Positions 42,162 to 51,703 of a stretch of DNA of 64,000 bases are shown piece by piece. The notes under the pieces are model-generated. The model ran no database searches, was not told where the DNA came from, and worked only from the letters and a program-made list of their open reading frames with translations. How positions within the stretch are numbered: the first letter of the stretch is position 1; the number at the start of each line of letters is the position of its first letter. The translations under genes and the position numbers were made by a program. This DNA comes from Anaerolineae bacterium UTCFX1 (lineage in GTDB: Bacteria > Chloroflexota > Anaerolineae > Anaerolineales > Villigracilaceae). The stretch covers positions 41,176-105,175 of the forward strand of contig MWTB01000002.1 of NCBI GenBank assembly GCA_002050275.1, written 5' to 3'.

Positions 42162-43313
42162 ATGTTGCCAGAATTATCACACGAAGAAATCTTACGTTAT
42201 TCCCGGCATCTCTTGATTCCCGAAGTGGGCTTGGAAGGTCAACGTAAATTAAAGAATTCGTCGGCATTGATCGTTGGCGTCGGCGGGCTCGGCTCGCCTG
42301 TGGCATTGTATCTCGCGGCGGCAGGCGTTGGGCGGCTCGGCATTGTAGACCACGACGCGGTCGATTCGTCGAACTTGCAACGGCAGGTAATTTTCGGAAC
42401 TTCCTCTATTGGCAGGTTGAAAGTGGAGAGCGCGCGGAGTAGACTGCTTGATCTCAACCCCGACATTCAAGTGGACGCGTTCAATGAACCATTCACTTCA
42501 GGGAACGCGCTGCGCATTGCGCGAGATTTCGATTTGATCCTCGATGGCACCGACAACTTTCCTACGCGTTATCTCACTAACGATACGGCGGTCTTCCTCG
42601 GTAAGCCGAATGTCTATGCTTCGATTTACCGCTTTGATGGGCAAGTCAGCGTTTTCTACGCTAAGATGGGACCGTGCTATCGCTGCCTCTTCCCTGAACC
42701 GCCTCCGCCCGGACTCGTCCCTTCATGCGCGGAAGGCGGCGTTTTAGGCGTGTTGCCGGGAACGATCGGTATGCTTCAAGCCACTGAAGCGTTGAAACTT
42801 TTACTTGGCGTCGGCGAACCGTTAATCGGAAAACTCTTGTTGTATAACGCGCTTGACATGTCGTTTGACTTTGTGAGATTGAAGAAGAATCCAAACTGTC
42901 GCGTATGCGGACCGAACGCCGACGTCAAAGAATTGATTGACTACGAAGAATTCTGCGGTGCGCCGAGTCACGACCATGAGGAAGCCTCCGCTGACGCTCG
43001 TGTAGATATTACCGCTTCCGAACTTGCCGAGCGGATGAAGATGAATCATATTAAATTGCTCGATGTTCGTGAACCGCATGAATTGGAGATTTCCAAATTG
43101 CCGAATGCGATCAATATTCCGCTGGGGCAATTGGCGGGTAGGCTCGTCGAGTTGGATAGCGCTGACGACATAGCGGTCTTTTGTAAGAGCGGAACGCGTT
43201 CCATGCGCGCGTTAGAATTGTTGTCTAGCGCGGGATTCAAGAAGGTGAGAAACCTTAAAGGCGGCATTAACGCCTGGGCGAAGGAAGTAGACGCGAGTTT
43301 GCCGATTTATTAA
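42162..43313 (+). CDS. MoeZ-type adenylyltransferase/sulfurtransferase
   Basis: 383 residues from ATG 42162 (GAGAGG upstream; one base after the carrier gene). Domain 1 (about 1-250) is a ThiF/MoeB/UBA enzyme: HLLIPEVGLEGQ, the ATP loop GVGGLGSP, DSSNLQRQ, DGTDNFPTRY, and zinc cysteine pairs CYRC and CRVC. Domain 2 (about 285-383) is a rhodanese with LLDVREPHELEISKL and the active loop FCKSGTRSM. It would adenylate the C-terminus of the MoaD/CysO-like carrier and transfer persulfide sulfur to it. The same architecture as MoeZ of actinobacteria and eukaryotic MOCS3/Uba4. A terminator follows. Confidence 0.92.
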   Translation: MLPELSHEEILRYSRHLLIPEVGLEGQRKLKNSSALIVGVGGLGSPVALYLAAAGVGRLGIVDHDAVDSSNLQRQVIFGTSSIGRLKVESARSRLLDLNPDIQVDAFNEPFTSGNALRIARDFDLILDGTDNFPTRYLTNDTAVFLGKPNVYASIYRFDGQVSVFYAKMGPCYRCLFPEPPPPGLVPSCAEGGVLGVLPGTIGMLQATEALKLLLGVGEPLIGKLLLYNALDMSFDFVRLKKNPNCRVCGPNADVKELIDYEEFCGAPSHDHEEASADARVDITASELAERMKMNHIKLLDVREPHELEISKLPNAINIPLGQLAGRLVELDSADDIAVFCKSGTRSMRALELLSSAGFKKVRNLKGGINAWAKEVDASLPIY

Positions 43314-43315
43314 CG

Positions 43316-43352
43316 AGAACTCCGAAGCGTCAAAAATATGGGAGTTCTTTTT
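43316..43352 (+). terminator. Terminator after the MoeZ-type gene
   Basis: AGAACTCC (43316-43323) pairs perfectly with GGAGTTCT (43341-43348), followed by a run of five T (43348-43352). A TACAAT at 43360-43365 just beyond it may be the -10 of a promoter for the next gene, without a clear -35. Confidence 0.75.
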
Positions 43353-43392
43353 GATGGAGTACAATACTCCTATCCAAACCAAAGGAGCGAGA

Positions 43393-44802
43393 ATGGCTTT
43401 ACTGGCATCTGAGGAAAAACGAGTCTACGACAATATTTTGGGCGCGATGGGCAATACGCCGCTTGTGCGACTGGGAAAGATCGCCAAAGATTTGCCTGTC
43501 CCGTTGTATGCGAAATTGGAGTGGATGAATCCGGGCGGATCGGTAAAAGACCGGGTGGGGGCGTTTATTGTTGAGCAGGCAGAGAAACGCGGAGAGCTTA
43601 AACCGGGCGGAACAATTGTTGAAGCGACATCGGGGAATACGGGAGTAGGACTGGCAATTGCGGCGGCTCTGAAAGGCTATAAAACCATCTTTGTTATGCC
43701 CGATAAAATGAGCAACGAGAAGATTTTACTGTTGCGCGCGTACGGCGCCAGGGTGGTGATTACGCCTACTGCGGTCGCTCCTGAGGATCCTCAGTCGTAC
43801 TATGAGGTGGCGAAACGTTTCGCGCGCGAAACGCCGAATGCGATCCTTGCGAATCAATACCATAATCCCGATAATCCGAAGACGCATGAGCGAACGACCG
43901 GCCCTGAAATTTGGGAGCAGACTGCAGGGCGCGTGACCGATGTTATTATCGGTATGGGGACCGGGGGGACGATCTCTGGCGTAGGACGCTTCCTCAAGTC
44001 TAAGAATCCGAACATTCAGATCGTGGGCGTGGATATTGAGGGTTCAATCCTGACGGAAATTTGGCAGAACAAGGGGGCGATTCCCGCTGGTGCGTATCCG
44101 AAAACGTATAAGGTAGAGGGGATCGGCGAAGATTTTTTGCCGACTACGCTCGACCTGTCCGTTGTGGATGCGATCGAACGCGCAGGCGACCGTGAATCAT
44201 TCTTGTGGGCGCGTCAACTTGTGCGACAAGAAGGTATCTTTGCCGGCGGTTCGTCCGGGTCGGCGCTGGCGGGCGCGATTAAATATTGCCGTAAGTTAAA
44301 AGGTGAGCGTTTGCCTGTGGTGATCTTCCCCGATTCGGGTTCGCGTTATCTTTCTAAATTTTATGACGATAAATGGATGCGCGAATTTGGTTTTCTTTCC
44401 ATGGAATTTGGCGAGACTTCGCTTGGCGATTTGTTAATCGCTAAGCCCGATAAGATTTTATACTCGGCTGCTCTAGGCGATTCGATGCGTAAGGTTATCG
44501 CCATTATGCACCAGCATGGAATTTCGCAAATGCCTGTCGTTGGCGCCGGTGGCGCGCTGGTCGGTCTGATCGAAGAAGTGGACTTGCTGAATCATATGCT
44601 CGAGAGGCACGATCATAGCCATGAAGAAACAATTGATGCGCTTGTGCAGAACGCCGGAGCAGTCTTCCCGCAGGTGACTTCGCTGGAGGAAGCGATGCCG
44701 GCGCTGAAGAGTGGGTTGGCTTTGCTGATCGTAGAGAACAGCCGTCCAGTTGGGATTTTGACCAAAATTGACGTATTGGACTATGTGGCGGGGAAAATCT
44801 GA
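43393..44802 (+). CDS. PLP cysteine/cystathionine synthase with CBS domains
   Basis: 469 residues from ATG 43393, with AAAGGAG upstream. Residues 1-325 are a fold-type II PLP enzyme: NPGGSVKDR with Lys52, the asparagine loop EATSGNTGVGLA, and the phosphate cup GTGGTISGVG. Residues about 345-469 are a CBS domain pair (KVIAIMHQHGISQMPVV and VGILTKIDVLDYV). This layout is shared by cystathionine beta-synthases and some bacterial cysteine synthases; sequence alone does not decide between serine plus homocysteine and O-acetyl or O-phosphoserine plus sulfide or thiocarboxylate. The carrier and activating genes upstream favour cysteine synthesis from protein-bound sulfur. The CBS pair suggests allosteric control by an adenosyl ligand. 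Confidence 0.88.
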   Translation: MALLASEEKRVYDNILGAMGNTPLVRLGKIAKDLPVPLYAKLEWMNPGGSVKDRVGAFIVEQAEKRGELKPGGTIVEATSGNTGVGLAIAAALKGYKTIFVMPDKMSNEKILLLRAYGARVVITPTAVAPEDPQSYYEVAKRFARETPNAILANQYHNPDNPKTHERTTGPEIWEQTAGRVTDVIIGMGTGGTISGVGRFLKSKNPNIQIVGVDIEGSILTEIWQNKGAIPAGAYPKTYKVEGIGEDFLPTTLDLSVVDAIERAGDRESFLWARQLVRQEGIFAGGSSGSALAGAIKYCRKLKGERLPVVIFPDSGSRYLSKFYDDKWMREFGFLSMEFGETSLGDLLIAKPDKILYSAALGDSMRKVIAIMHQHGISQMPVVGAGGALVGLIEEVDLLNHMLERHDHSHEETIDALVQNAGAVFPQVTSLEEAMPALKSGLALLIVENSRPVGILTKIDVLDYVAGKI

Positions 44803-44827
44803 CGGCGATTTAAATTTGTGCTACAAT
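44798..44827 (+). promoter_or_regulatory. Promoter of the RRM protein gene
   Basis: TCTGAC (44798-44803), 18-base spacer and TACAAT (44822-44827), with TG at the extended -10 position. Transcription would start near 44834, giving a leader of about 158 bases. Confidence 0.6.
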
Positions 44828-44938
44828 CGTAGCGTGTTGCATGAAGGTCGGCGGTCCGACAATCAGAGGGAATACACATTCGCTTCCTGGCGCCTGGGTG
44901 TCTGCGATCTCAAGAGTCATGCACGGTCAACTCGTTTT

Positions 44939-44966
44939 GCTTTAGCGGCTGCTTCATCGCTAAAGC
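44939..44966 (+). promoter_or_regulatory. Hairpin in the RRM gene leader
   Basis: GCTTTAGCG (44939-44947) pairs perfectly with CGCTAAAGC (44958-44966) around a 10-base loop, about 8 bases before the ribosome site AGGAGAAGAG. A second small stem, GTCGG with CCGAC, lies near the 5' end. The leader could respond to temperature or bind the product; this is inference. Confidence 0.5.
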
Positions 44967-44991
44967 CCACACTCAGGAGAAGAGAACCCCT

Positions 44992-45300
44992 ATGGAAGCG
45001 AAACTCTATGTTGGCAACCTGCCGTTCAACGTTAATGACGTTGATTTGCAGGGGCTGTTCGCGCAAGCCGGCGCGGTGAAGTCTGCGCAAGTGATCAAAG
45101 ACCGAGCCAGCGGTCGCTCGAAAGGCTTTGGCTTTGTCGAGATGGAATCGTCGGAAGATGCGCAGAGCGCGATTACGATGTTTCACGGTAAAGACTACAA
45201 TGGGCGCGCGCTCACCGTGAATATCGCTCGTCCGCGCGAGGAACGTTCCGGCGGTTTTCGCGGCGGAGACCACAACCGCGAACGAAGACGCGACTATTAA
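44992..45300 (+). CDS. RRM-domain RNA-binding protein
   Basis: 102 residues. One RNA recognition motif fills residues 3-80: RNP2 is KLYVGNLPF and RNP1 is SKGFGFVEM, with the aromatic residues needed for RNA stacking. The C-terminal 20 residues are Arg/Gly-rich (ERSGGFRGGDHNRERRRDY). This is the form of the small Rbp proteins of cyanobacteria and other bacteria, often cold-induced. It has its own promoter, long leader and strong terminator, so it is a single-gene unit. Confidence 0.95.
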   Translation: MEAKLYVGNLPFNVNDVDLQGLFAQAGAVKSAQVIKDRASGRSKGFGFVEMESSEDAQSAITMFHGKDYNGRALTVNIARPREERSGGFRGGDHNRERRRDY

Positions 45301-45321
45301 GCCATTGAGATCGTTCTAGCG

Positions 45322-45365
45322 TTGAGCCAAATGGGCGGTGCCAGCCATTTGGCTCAATTTATTTG
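45322..45365 (+). terminator. Strong terminator after the RRM gene
   Basis: TTGAGCCAAATGG (45322-45334) pairs perfectly with CCATTTGGCTCAA (45345-45357) around a 10-base loop, followed by TTTATTTG. Confidence 0.9.
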
Positions 45366-45416
45366 TCGAATAGCCGCGCTCAAACATGAGAATAAATCGC
45401 AGGTTGTCATTATTTT

Positions 45417-46517
45417 ATGCGTCCTACGTTTCTTGAAGTTAATCTGACCCAGCTTGAAAAGAATATTTCCGCGATCCGCGCGCATGCAGCGCCTGCGAAA
45501 GTAATGGCGATGGTAAAAGCCAATGCGTACGGTCATGGCGTGGATGGCGTTGCGCCCTTTCTAGAAGCGAGCGTGGATTATTTCGGCGTGGCGATCGTTG
45601 AAGAAGGAATCCATTTACGCGAGTTAGGCGTTCGCAAGCCAATTCTGGTTTCAGGCGGCATTTTGCCTGAGCAAGTTTCCTCTTTAGCCGAATATGATTT
45701 AACGTTGAGCGGCGCGTCGATTGAACTATTGGAAGCGGCGGAAGAGACGTCGCGGCGCGCAGGTAAGCGCATCAAAATTCATTTGAAATTCGATACCGGC
45801 ATGGAGCGCATCGGCGTTCATGAATATGAAGCCGCTCCGCTGATCGAACAGTCGTTGCGTTTGAAGCACGCCGAAGTCGAAGGAATATTTACGCACTTTG
45901 CCAATTCGGAAAGCGCCGATCGCGAATATTCCAGCCGTCAGATAGAGCGTTTTTACGAAATTTTACGTATTTACGAAAAATTAAATGAACCCTATCCGGC
46001 ATTGAGACATATCAATAATTCGGGCGGAATCTTGAATTTGCCCGAAGCAAATTTTGACATGGTCCGTTCGGGCGTGTTGACCTATGGCGTATATCCGGGC
46101 GATGAAACGCCACGAATCGTTGACGTAAAACCTGCGTTGTTGTGGCGGTCGTCTGTGACGTATTCAAAAATTACCAAGCCCGGTCGCCCGGTGAGTTATG
46201 GATCGTTGTGGCAGTCTGAAAAAGAAACGCATGTCGTTACCGTTCCATGCGGCTATGCAGACGGCTACTTTCGCCGCATGTCGAATCGCGCGCGCGTTAT
46301 GATCGGTGGGAAGACGTATCCGCAAGTAGGACGCATCTGCATGGATCAATTTATGGTGGACGTTGGCGGCGACGACGTGAAGGTCGGCGAGGACGTGATC
46401 TTGCTCGGCGGCGGGATTGCGGCGGAAGATCTCGCCGAGTGGGCTGGCACCAATGCATATGAAGCGATGACAAATATTGGCGCGCGCGTACCGCGTGTGT
46501 TTGTGCGGGAGCGATGA
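45417..46517 (+). CDS. alr: Alanine racemase
   Basis: 366 residues, normal length. PLP enzyme that makes D-alanine for peptidoglycan. Seen: PLP lysine Lys34 in AMVKANAYGHG, the barrel segments HLKFDTGMERIG and NNSGGILNLPEANFDMVRSG, the catalytic Tyr280 in CGYADGYFR, and MDQFMVDVGG in the C-terminal beta domain. No ribosome site precedes ATG 45417 (TTATTTTATG). It heads a run with lspA, a pseudouridine synthase and threonine aldolase with short gaps or overlaps. Confidence 0.97.
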   Translation: MRPTFLEVNLTQLEKNISAIRAHAAPAKVMAMVKANAYGHGVDGVAPFLEASVDYFGVAIVEEGIHLRELGVRKPILVSGGILPEQVSSLAEYDLTLSGASIELLEAAEETSRRAGKRIKIHLKFDTGMERIGVHEYEAAPLIEQSLRLKHAEVEGIFTHFANSESADREYSSRQIERFYEILRIYEKLNEPYPALRHINNSGGILNLPEANFDMVRSGVLTYGVYPGDETPRIVDVKPALLWRSSVTYSKITKPGRPVSYGSLWQSEKETHVVTVPCGYADGYFRRMSNRARVMIGGKTYPQVGRICMDQFMVDVGGDDVKVGEDVILLGGGIAAEDLAEWAGTNAYEAMTNIGARVPRVFVRER

Positions 46518-46550
46518 TAAAATAATGGAATAGTTGGCTTAAGGAGCATT

Positions 46551-47090
46551 GTGAAGCGAATATACGAAAATTATGGATTGCTTGTTATTGTAGCCAGTGC
46601 GGTCGTGGCGCTCGACCAGTGGACGAAGTGGATTGTGCGCGACAACTTGCCGTTTAGTGCGTCGTGGCTGCCCTCGGCGCTTGACTGGTTGCGCCCTTAC
46701 GCGCGCATTGTTCATTGGCAGAACTCGGGCGCGGCGTTTGGAATGTTCCAAAATGGAAGCATGGTCTTTACCGCGCTGGCGTTCTTTGTGATCGGCGCGA
46801 TCATCTACTACTTTCCACAGACCGATAAGCGCGATTGGACGCTGCGCCTTGCGATGAGCATGCAATTGGGCGGAGCGAGCGGCAATCTGCTTGATCGCAT
46901 CTTGCGCGATGGGCGCGTGACAGACTTTATTTCAGTCGGCGCTTTCCCCGTCTTTAATTTTGCAGACGCTTCGATTACTGTCGGCACAATGATTCTATTA
47001 TTAGGCGTTTATATGCAAGAGCGCGCCCTGAAGAAAGAAGCGGCTGGCATAGGCGCGATTCAGCAGCCCGGCGAAGCGAAACGTGAGTGA
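46551..47090 (+). CDS. lspA: Lipoprotein signal peptidase II
   Basis: 179 residues from GTG 46551, which has AAGGAGC upstream. Four membrane helices. The conserved boxes are LDQWTKW, NSGAAFGMFQN, GASGNLLDR with Asp115, GRVTDFI with catalytic Asp125, and FNFADASITVG with catalytic Asp139. It cleaves the signal peptide of prolipoproteins after Lgt has added the lipid; lgt lies at 58748. The basic C-terminal tail is longer than in most LspA. It overlaps the next gene by 8 bases. Confidence 0.96.
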   Translation: MKRIYENYGLLVIVASAVVALDQWTKWIVRDNLPFSASWLPSALDWLRPYARIVHWQNSGAAFGMFQNGSMVFTALAFFVIGAIIYYFPQTDKRDWTLRLAMSMQLGGASGNLLDRILRDGRVTDFISVGAFPVFNFADASITVGTMILLLGVYMQERALKKEAAGIGAIQQPGEAKRE

Positions 47091-48009
47091 GCGTATCCTG
47101 CATTTTCGATTCGAACGAGAAACGAACGAGCGGCTGGATAAATTCCTAGTCGAATCTCTGCCCGAATTTTCGCGTTCGCGAATTCAGGGCTTGATTGCGG
47201 CTGGGCATGTGGGCGTGAACGGTCGCGCCGCGCGGAAGGCTGGTCAGTTGTTGGAGGCTGGAACTGCGCTTGAAGTTCGCATCCCGCCTCCTGCGCAGAC
47301 CGAAATCATTGCTGAGCAAATTCCGCTTGACGTAATTTTTGAAAACGGCGACTTGCTTGTTGTGAACAAGCCTGCTGGGATGGTTGTGCACCCCGCTGTT
47401 GGCCATTCTTCAGGCACGCTCGTCAACGCTGTGTTGGGTTATGATGCGGAGATCGAGGGCATCGGCGGCGAGGAGAGACCGGGAGTTGTGCATCGGTTGG
47501 ATAAAGATACCTCCGGTTTAATTTTGCTCGCTAAGAACGAGCGCGCTCATCGCTGGCTGCAAGACCAATTTCGCTTGCGAAGAGTGGAGAAAACCTACCT
47601 TGCGCTGGTGGATGGGAAACCGCCTACGCCATCGGGTCGCGTGGAGACGTATATTGGGCGCGATCCTAAAAATAGGAAGCGCATGGCAAATGTCTCCGCG
47701 AGCAAAGGGCGCGAAGCGATCTCGGAATACAAAACGCTTGAAAGTTTCAAGCGTCACGCGTTGCTTGAATTTCATCCGTTCACCGGGCGCACGCACCAGA
47801 TTCGTTTGCATTGCGCCTTCTTGAAATGTCCTATCGTGGGCGATGAGGTGTACGGGAGGAAATCGTCAACGATTCTGCTCTCGCGTCATTTTTTGCACGC
47901 GGCTGAACTCAAAATTATTTTGCCTGGCGAAACAGCCGAGCGAACGTTTGAGGCGGCTTTGCCTGACGACTTAAGAGAGACATTGGGGCAATTAAGAAAG
48001 GGAAATTAA
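47083..48009 (+). CDS. RluA/RluD-family pseudouridine synthase
   Basis: 308 residues from GTG 47083. An N-terminal S4 RNA-binding domain (about 15-75, [20 protein letters not shown]) is followed by the catalytic domain. The active-site block [16 protein letters not shown] carries the catalytic Asp, followed by [10 protein letters not shown] and the [11 protein letters not shown] motif. It most resembles RluD, which modifies helix 69 of 23S rRNA. lspA-rluD is a common pairing in bacteria. It overlaps lspA by 8 bases. Confidence 0.94.
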   Translation: MSERILHFRFERETNERLDKFLVESLPEFSRSRIQGLIAAGHVGVNGRAARKAGQLLEAGTALEVRIPPPAQTEIIAEQIPLDVIFENGDLLVVNKPAGMVVHPAVGHSSGTLVNAVLGYDAEIEGIGGEERPGVVHRLDKDTSGLILLAKNERAHRWLQDQFRLRRVEKTYLALVDGKPPTPSGRVETYIGRDPKNRKRMANVSASKGREAISEYKTLESFKRHALLEFHPFTGRTHQIRLHCAFLKCPIVGDEVYGRKSSTILLSRHFLHAAELKIILPGETAERTFEAALPDDLRETLGQLRKGN

Positions 48010-48010
48010 A

Positions 48011-49048
48011 ATGGAATATATTGACCTTCGTTCCGATACGGTGACTAAACCCACGCCCGAAATGCGCGAGGCAATGGCAGAAGCCGAAGTGGGCGATGAT
48101 GTATATGGCGACGATCCGACGGTCAACCGTTTAGAGGAGTTAGCCGCGCAAAAACTTGGAAAAGAATCTGCTATGTTCGTTCCTTCCGGCACGATGGGAA
48201 ATCTAATCGCTATATTGACTCACTGCCAGCGCGGCGATGAAGCGATTATGGGAGATCGCTCTCATATTTATTTGAACGAAGCGGGCGGGATGTCGGCTCT
48301 GGGAGGCGTGCAACCCAACCCCGCACCAAATCAGAAAGATGGCACACTGGCGTTAGAGGATATTCGTGCGCGGATTCGAACTGTGGATATTCATCATCCG
48401 ACGACGCGTTTAATCTGCATCGAAAACACGCAGAATTTTTGCGGCGGCGTTGCGTTGACCGCTGAATATACCCGTCAAGTGGGGGAACTTGCGCGGGAGA
48501 ATAGCCTGCGCCTTCATCTCGATGGCGCGCGTATCTTTAACGCTGTCGCTGCGCAACAAGTGGACGTTAAGGAGTTGACCGCCCCGGCAGATTCTGTAAT
48601 GTTCTGTTTAAGCAAGGGATTGGCCGCGCCAGTTGGCTCGATGCTTGTAGGCGCGGCAGAATTTATTGCGCGTGCACGACGTTTTCGTAAGATGCTTGGT
48701 GGAGGTATGCGCCAAGCGGGCGTGCTTGCCGCCGCTGGCATTCTCTCGTTGGAAACGATGACATTGCGTGTAGTGGAAGATCATTGTCGCGCGAAAATGT
48801 TTGCGGACGGGCTTCGCGGCGTTCAAGGCATTGTCTTAGACGAAGACGCGCCTCAGACCAATATGATCTATTTTAATCTCGCTCCACATGTGACGTTGAG
48901 CGCGGAAGAGATTTCTCAAAGGATGGCGGAGTGCGGCATTCTACTGAGTTGGATTGACGCGCGTCGCAGTCGTTTGGTTACACACTACGGAATTGACGAT
49001 GTTGCGGTAGCTAGAGCAGTGGAGGCGTTTAAAGGAATTCTGGGGTAG
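48011..49048 (+). CDS. ltaE: Low-specificity L-threonine aldolase
   Basis: 345 residues. PLP fold-type I aldolase: [19 protein letters not shown] opening with [14 protein letters not shown], the [13 protein letters not shown] loop, [10 protein letters not shown] with the cofactor Asp, and Lys202 in [14 protein letters not shown] as Schiff-base lysine. It splits threonine or allo-threonine to glycine and acetaldehyde. It begins one base after the rluD-like stop and ends overlapping the converging HD-GYP gene by 20 bases. Confidence 0.95.
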   Translation: MEYIDLRSDTVTKPTPEMREAMAEAEVGDDVYGDDPTVNRLEELAAQKLGKESAMFVPSGTMGNLIAILTHCQRGDEAIMGDRSHIYLNEAGGMSALGGVQPNPAPNQKDGTLALEDIRARIRTVDIHHPTTRLICIENTQNFCGGVALTAEYTRQVGELARENSLRLHLDGARIFNAVAAQQVDVKELTAPADSVMFCLSKGLAAPVGSMLVGAAEFIARARRFRKMLGGGMRQAGVLAAAGILSLETMTLRVVEDHCRAKMFADGLRGVQGIVLDEDAPQTNMIYFNLAPHVTLSAEEISQRMAECGILLSWIDARRSRLVTHYGIDDVAVARAVEAFKGILG

Positions 49049-51626
49049 GCTGGTAAGCTTCGTTTTGCTCGCTGTCTTCTGCGGCGAGCCGACGATTAAG
49101 AACATGCGTTAATGCGACGACGATGTCGGGGTCGAATAAGATGCCGCTGTGTTGTTGCATATATTGCAGGGCTTCCTCGTCGGGCAGTCGTTCACGATAT
49201 TTGCGGCTGCTGGTGAGCGCGTCAAACACGTCGGCAACGGTGAAAATGCGCGCTTCTATGGGGATTTCTTCGGCGCGCAGCCCCAACGGATATCCGCTTC
49301 CGTTCCAGCGTTCGTGATGATGGCGGATGACCAAAATGGTTTCTTGTAAAAATGGAATGTCTTTTACGATACGGGCGCCGATGTCGGGGTGAGCGCGCAT
49401 GATCTTCCATTCATCGTCAGTGAGTTTATCCGGCTTATGAAGTATCGCGTCGCTAATGCCGATCTTGCCGATGTCGTGAAGCAGGGCGCCTCGTTCAAGC
49501 GCCTTGATTTGTTTTTCAGTCCAGCCGATTTCTACGGCGAGCGCGCAGGTAAGGCGGCTAACGCGAACACTGTGACCTTCTGTTTCCCGGTCTCTAGCGT
49601 CCAGCGCCGACATTAACGATTTGAGCGTGCGGTCGTATGTGATCTCTAGCTCAGCGTACGCTTTTTGGAGCTCTGTCGCCTGCCGCCGCGATTCAGCCAG
49701 CAAGATGGCGCGGTCAAGCGCGATGGCGGCTTGGTTTGCCAGCGTTTGGAGGCTGGCAAAGTTTTGTCCGCGGTTATCTGGAATTTTTATCCATAGCGCG
49801 CCTTTTGTTTCGCTGCTTCTTAACAAGGGATAACATACTAGCGTCCCGTTATCGTTTGAAATAATGATGCTTTGACCGGTCTGAATTGCCTGATCAATCG
49901 TTTCTTGCGGACGTTCGTGGCGCGAGTGGAAACCGTTTGCGTCCATTTCAACTTCTACTTCGACAGTTCCTTGTTTTGAGAGAAGCATAACGCCGGTCTC
50001 TGTTGAATTGGCGAGTTTGTGCGCGGCTTGGCTGATCAGTTTTGCGGCGTCGCTTATTTCTTCTGCCTGAATAACGTTTACGCTAAGTTGGTAGAGCATA
50101 GCGGTAGTGTTCAACGTATTGCGCAATTCCTGATACAACCACGAGCTTTCGATTGCTGCCGCTGCTTGAGACGATAATAAGTCAGCAAGCGATTCGTCGT
50201 CTTCTGAGAAAGATGCGCCGTCCTGCTTTCCAAATGCGAGAATCGCGCCGATGCTCAAACGATGTAAACGGATCGGGATCGCGATCGCGCTTCTCAAAGT
50301 TGGACGGTCAATTTCAAGAGAGTCTGCACGGATATATTTTCGCGCATCTCGAACGCGAAACGGATATTTCGCGTTTAATGCCGCCGTTAACAGCGTCTCA
50401 TTGTGAGCGGCGTTTTGCAGTCCCTCGAGTAACTTAGGAGCGTCGCCGGCAGAAGCGGTGCGCGAGAAGCTTCCCTGTTGGTCGAGCAGAGAGATAAAGA
50501 CGAAGTGCGCTTTGAGCGTTTTGCGCACGATTGTCGCGATCTCTTGCACGGCGGCTTGCGCGTCTAGCAGGGTAGCAAGCGAGATGCCCGCTCGAATCAG
50601 TTCTTTCAAGCGCTGATGATAACTTGCGCGTTCCCATGCCCGCGTTAGTTCGCCGGCAATGTCTTCAGCGATGGCAATATCTTCGCGAGTGAACGCGTAG
50701 GGCGCATCGGAACAAATCTCGATTATGCTTCTAATTTTGTTGTGCTGCATGATGGGAATGCTGATCAGTGAGATCACGCTGCGCCCCGGCAACGCTACAA
50801 AGTCGGGATCAAGGCGAGCGTCGTTGACGATTTGCGATTTCTTTAGCCGCGTTACGCGTCCCAACACGCCTATTGTTGAGTCTTGCTGGTAGCCTGATGG
50901 AATATGGGTTGTGTCTTTGCCGGCATACGTTATAGCGACATAGCTTTGTTCTTCCGGCTTGTGCCACATCAGCGAGACCAGCGAGCAATTGATAGCTCGC
51001 TCAATGGCGTTGACCGCTAGTTGTGCGGCGACTTCCAGTTCCAGTTCGGCTTCGAGTTGTTTACTTAATTCATTGAGATAAGTCAACTGCGTTGTCCGTT
51101 GTTTTTCCGTGTTCAATTGCTGGGTGAGGAGTTCGACCTGTCCGTTCAACCGCTTAACAGTCGTTTCTGCTTGATTTATGTCGGCGGCGGCTGTTGGCAG
51201 AGGCGCGTAGTTCATTTGGAGGACGGCGAATATGCCGAGGTTTGTCAGCAAAGTAACGATGCCGCTGAAAGCATATCCTATTTCTTGCGCCCGCGAGCCG
51301 TTTCCGTAAGTTAGTGAAATTGCTCCCATGATGGTGGTTAGTTGAATGCCGAGAAAGAGCCACAGGAGCGCGGTCTTGTGAGTTGATCTTTGTACGGCGC
51401 TGACGTAAAGGAAAAAAGATAGACAAAGAACGACGATCGCCGGCAATGCGGCGCCTAACGTCGAAAGAGGTTTGAGAATCGGATTGAGAATACGCGGCGC
51501 GAGAAGGAATCCCTGCCCGAGCAAGGATGTTGTTACGGCGCAAAGAAGCAGAATCCTTCTTAATGCGAGAGAGGGAGCGGTTCTTATGTCGCGCATGGCG
51601 GAAGACATTTTGTTATTGTACTTCAT
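49029..51626 (-). CDS. Membrane GAF/HD-GYP signalling protein
   Basis: 865 residues. The N-terminal part (about 20-145) has four or five membrane helices, then a short coiled coil (about 150-190). Two to three GAF-type sensor domains follow (about 190-340, 350-490 and 500-640). The C-terminus is HD-GYP (about 660-840): [35 protein letters not shown] and [12 protein letters not shown], with the metal-binding residues and the GYP box intact. It probably degrades cyclic di-GMP in response to a signal sensed by the GAF domains. No GGDEF domain is seen. It is the only minus-strand gene of this region, and its end overlaps the threonine aldolase gene. Confidence 0.93.
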   Translation of the reverse strand: MKYNNKMSSAMRDIRTAPSLALRRILLLCAVTTSLLGQGFLLAPRILNPILKPLSTLGAALPAIVVLCLSFFLYVSAVQRSTHKTALLWLFLGIQLTTIMGAISLTYGNGSRAQEIGYAFSGIVTLLTNLGIFAVLQMNYAPLPTAAADINQAETTVKRLNGQVELLTQQLNTEKQRTTQLTYLNELSKQLEAELELEVAAQLAVNAIERAINCSLVSLMWHKPEEQSYVAITYAGKDTTHIPSGYQQDSTIGVLGRVTRLKKSQIVNDARLDPDFVALPGRSVISLISIPIMQHNKIRSIIEICSDAPYAFTREDIAIAEDIAGELTRAWERASYHQRLKELIRAGISLATLLDAQAAVQEIATIVRKTLKAHFVFISLLDQQGSFSRTASAGDAPKLLEGLQNAAHNETLLTAALNAKYPFRVRDARKYIRADSLEIDRPTLRSAIAIPIRLHRLSIGAILAFGKQDGASFSEDDESLADLLSSQAAAAIESSWLYQELRNTLNTTAMLYQLSVNVIQAEEISDAAKLISQAAHKLANSTETGVMLLSKQGTVEVEVEMDANGFHSRHERPQETIDQAIQTGQSIIISNDNGTLVCYPLLRSSETKGALWIKIPDNRGQNFASLQTLANQAAIALDRAILLAESRRQATELQKAYAELEITYDRTLKSLMSALDARDRETEGHSVRVSRLTCALAVEIGWTEKQIKALERGALLHDIGKIGISDAILHKPDKLTDDEWKIMRAHPDIGARIVKDIPFLQETILVIRHHHERWNGSGYPLGLRAEEIPIEARIFTVADVFDALTSSRKYRERLPDEEALQYMQQHSGILFDPDIVVALTHVLNRRLAAEDSEQNEAYQPTPEFL

Positions 51627-51638
51627 GCTCGTCTAATC

Positions 51639-51647
51639 TGATATAAT
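51639..51647 (+). promoter_or_regulatory. Extended -10 promoter for punA
   Basis: TGATATAAT is an extended -10 element (TGn plus perfect TATAAT), about 57 bases before the purine nucleoside phosphorylase start. It lies in the divergent gap with the HD-GYP gene. No good -35 was found. Confidence 0.6.
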
Positions 51648-51703
51648 TTTAAACATTACAGCAACTTGAGCCAAAAATTTACTTAACAGAGAAGATAATT
51701 ACT

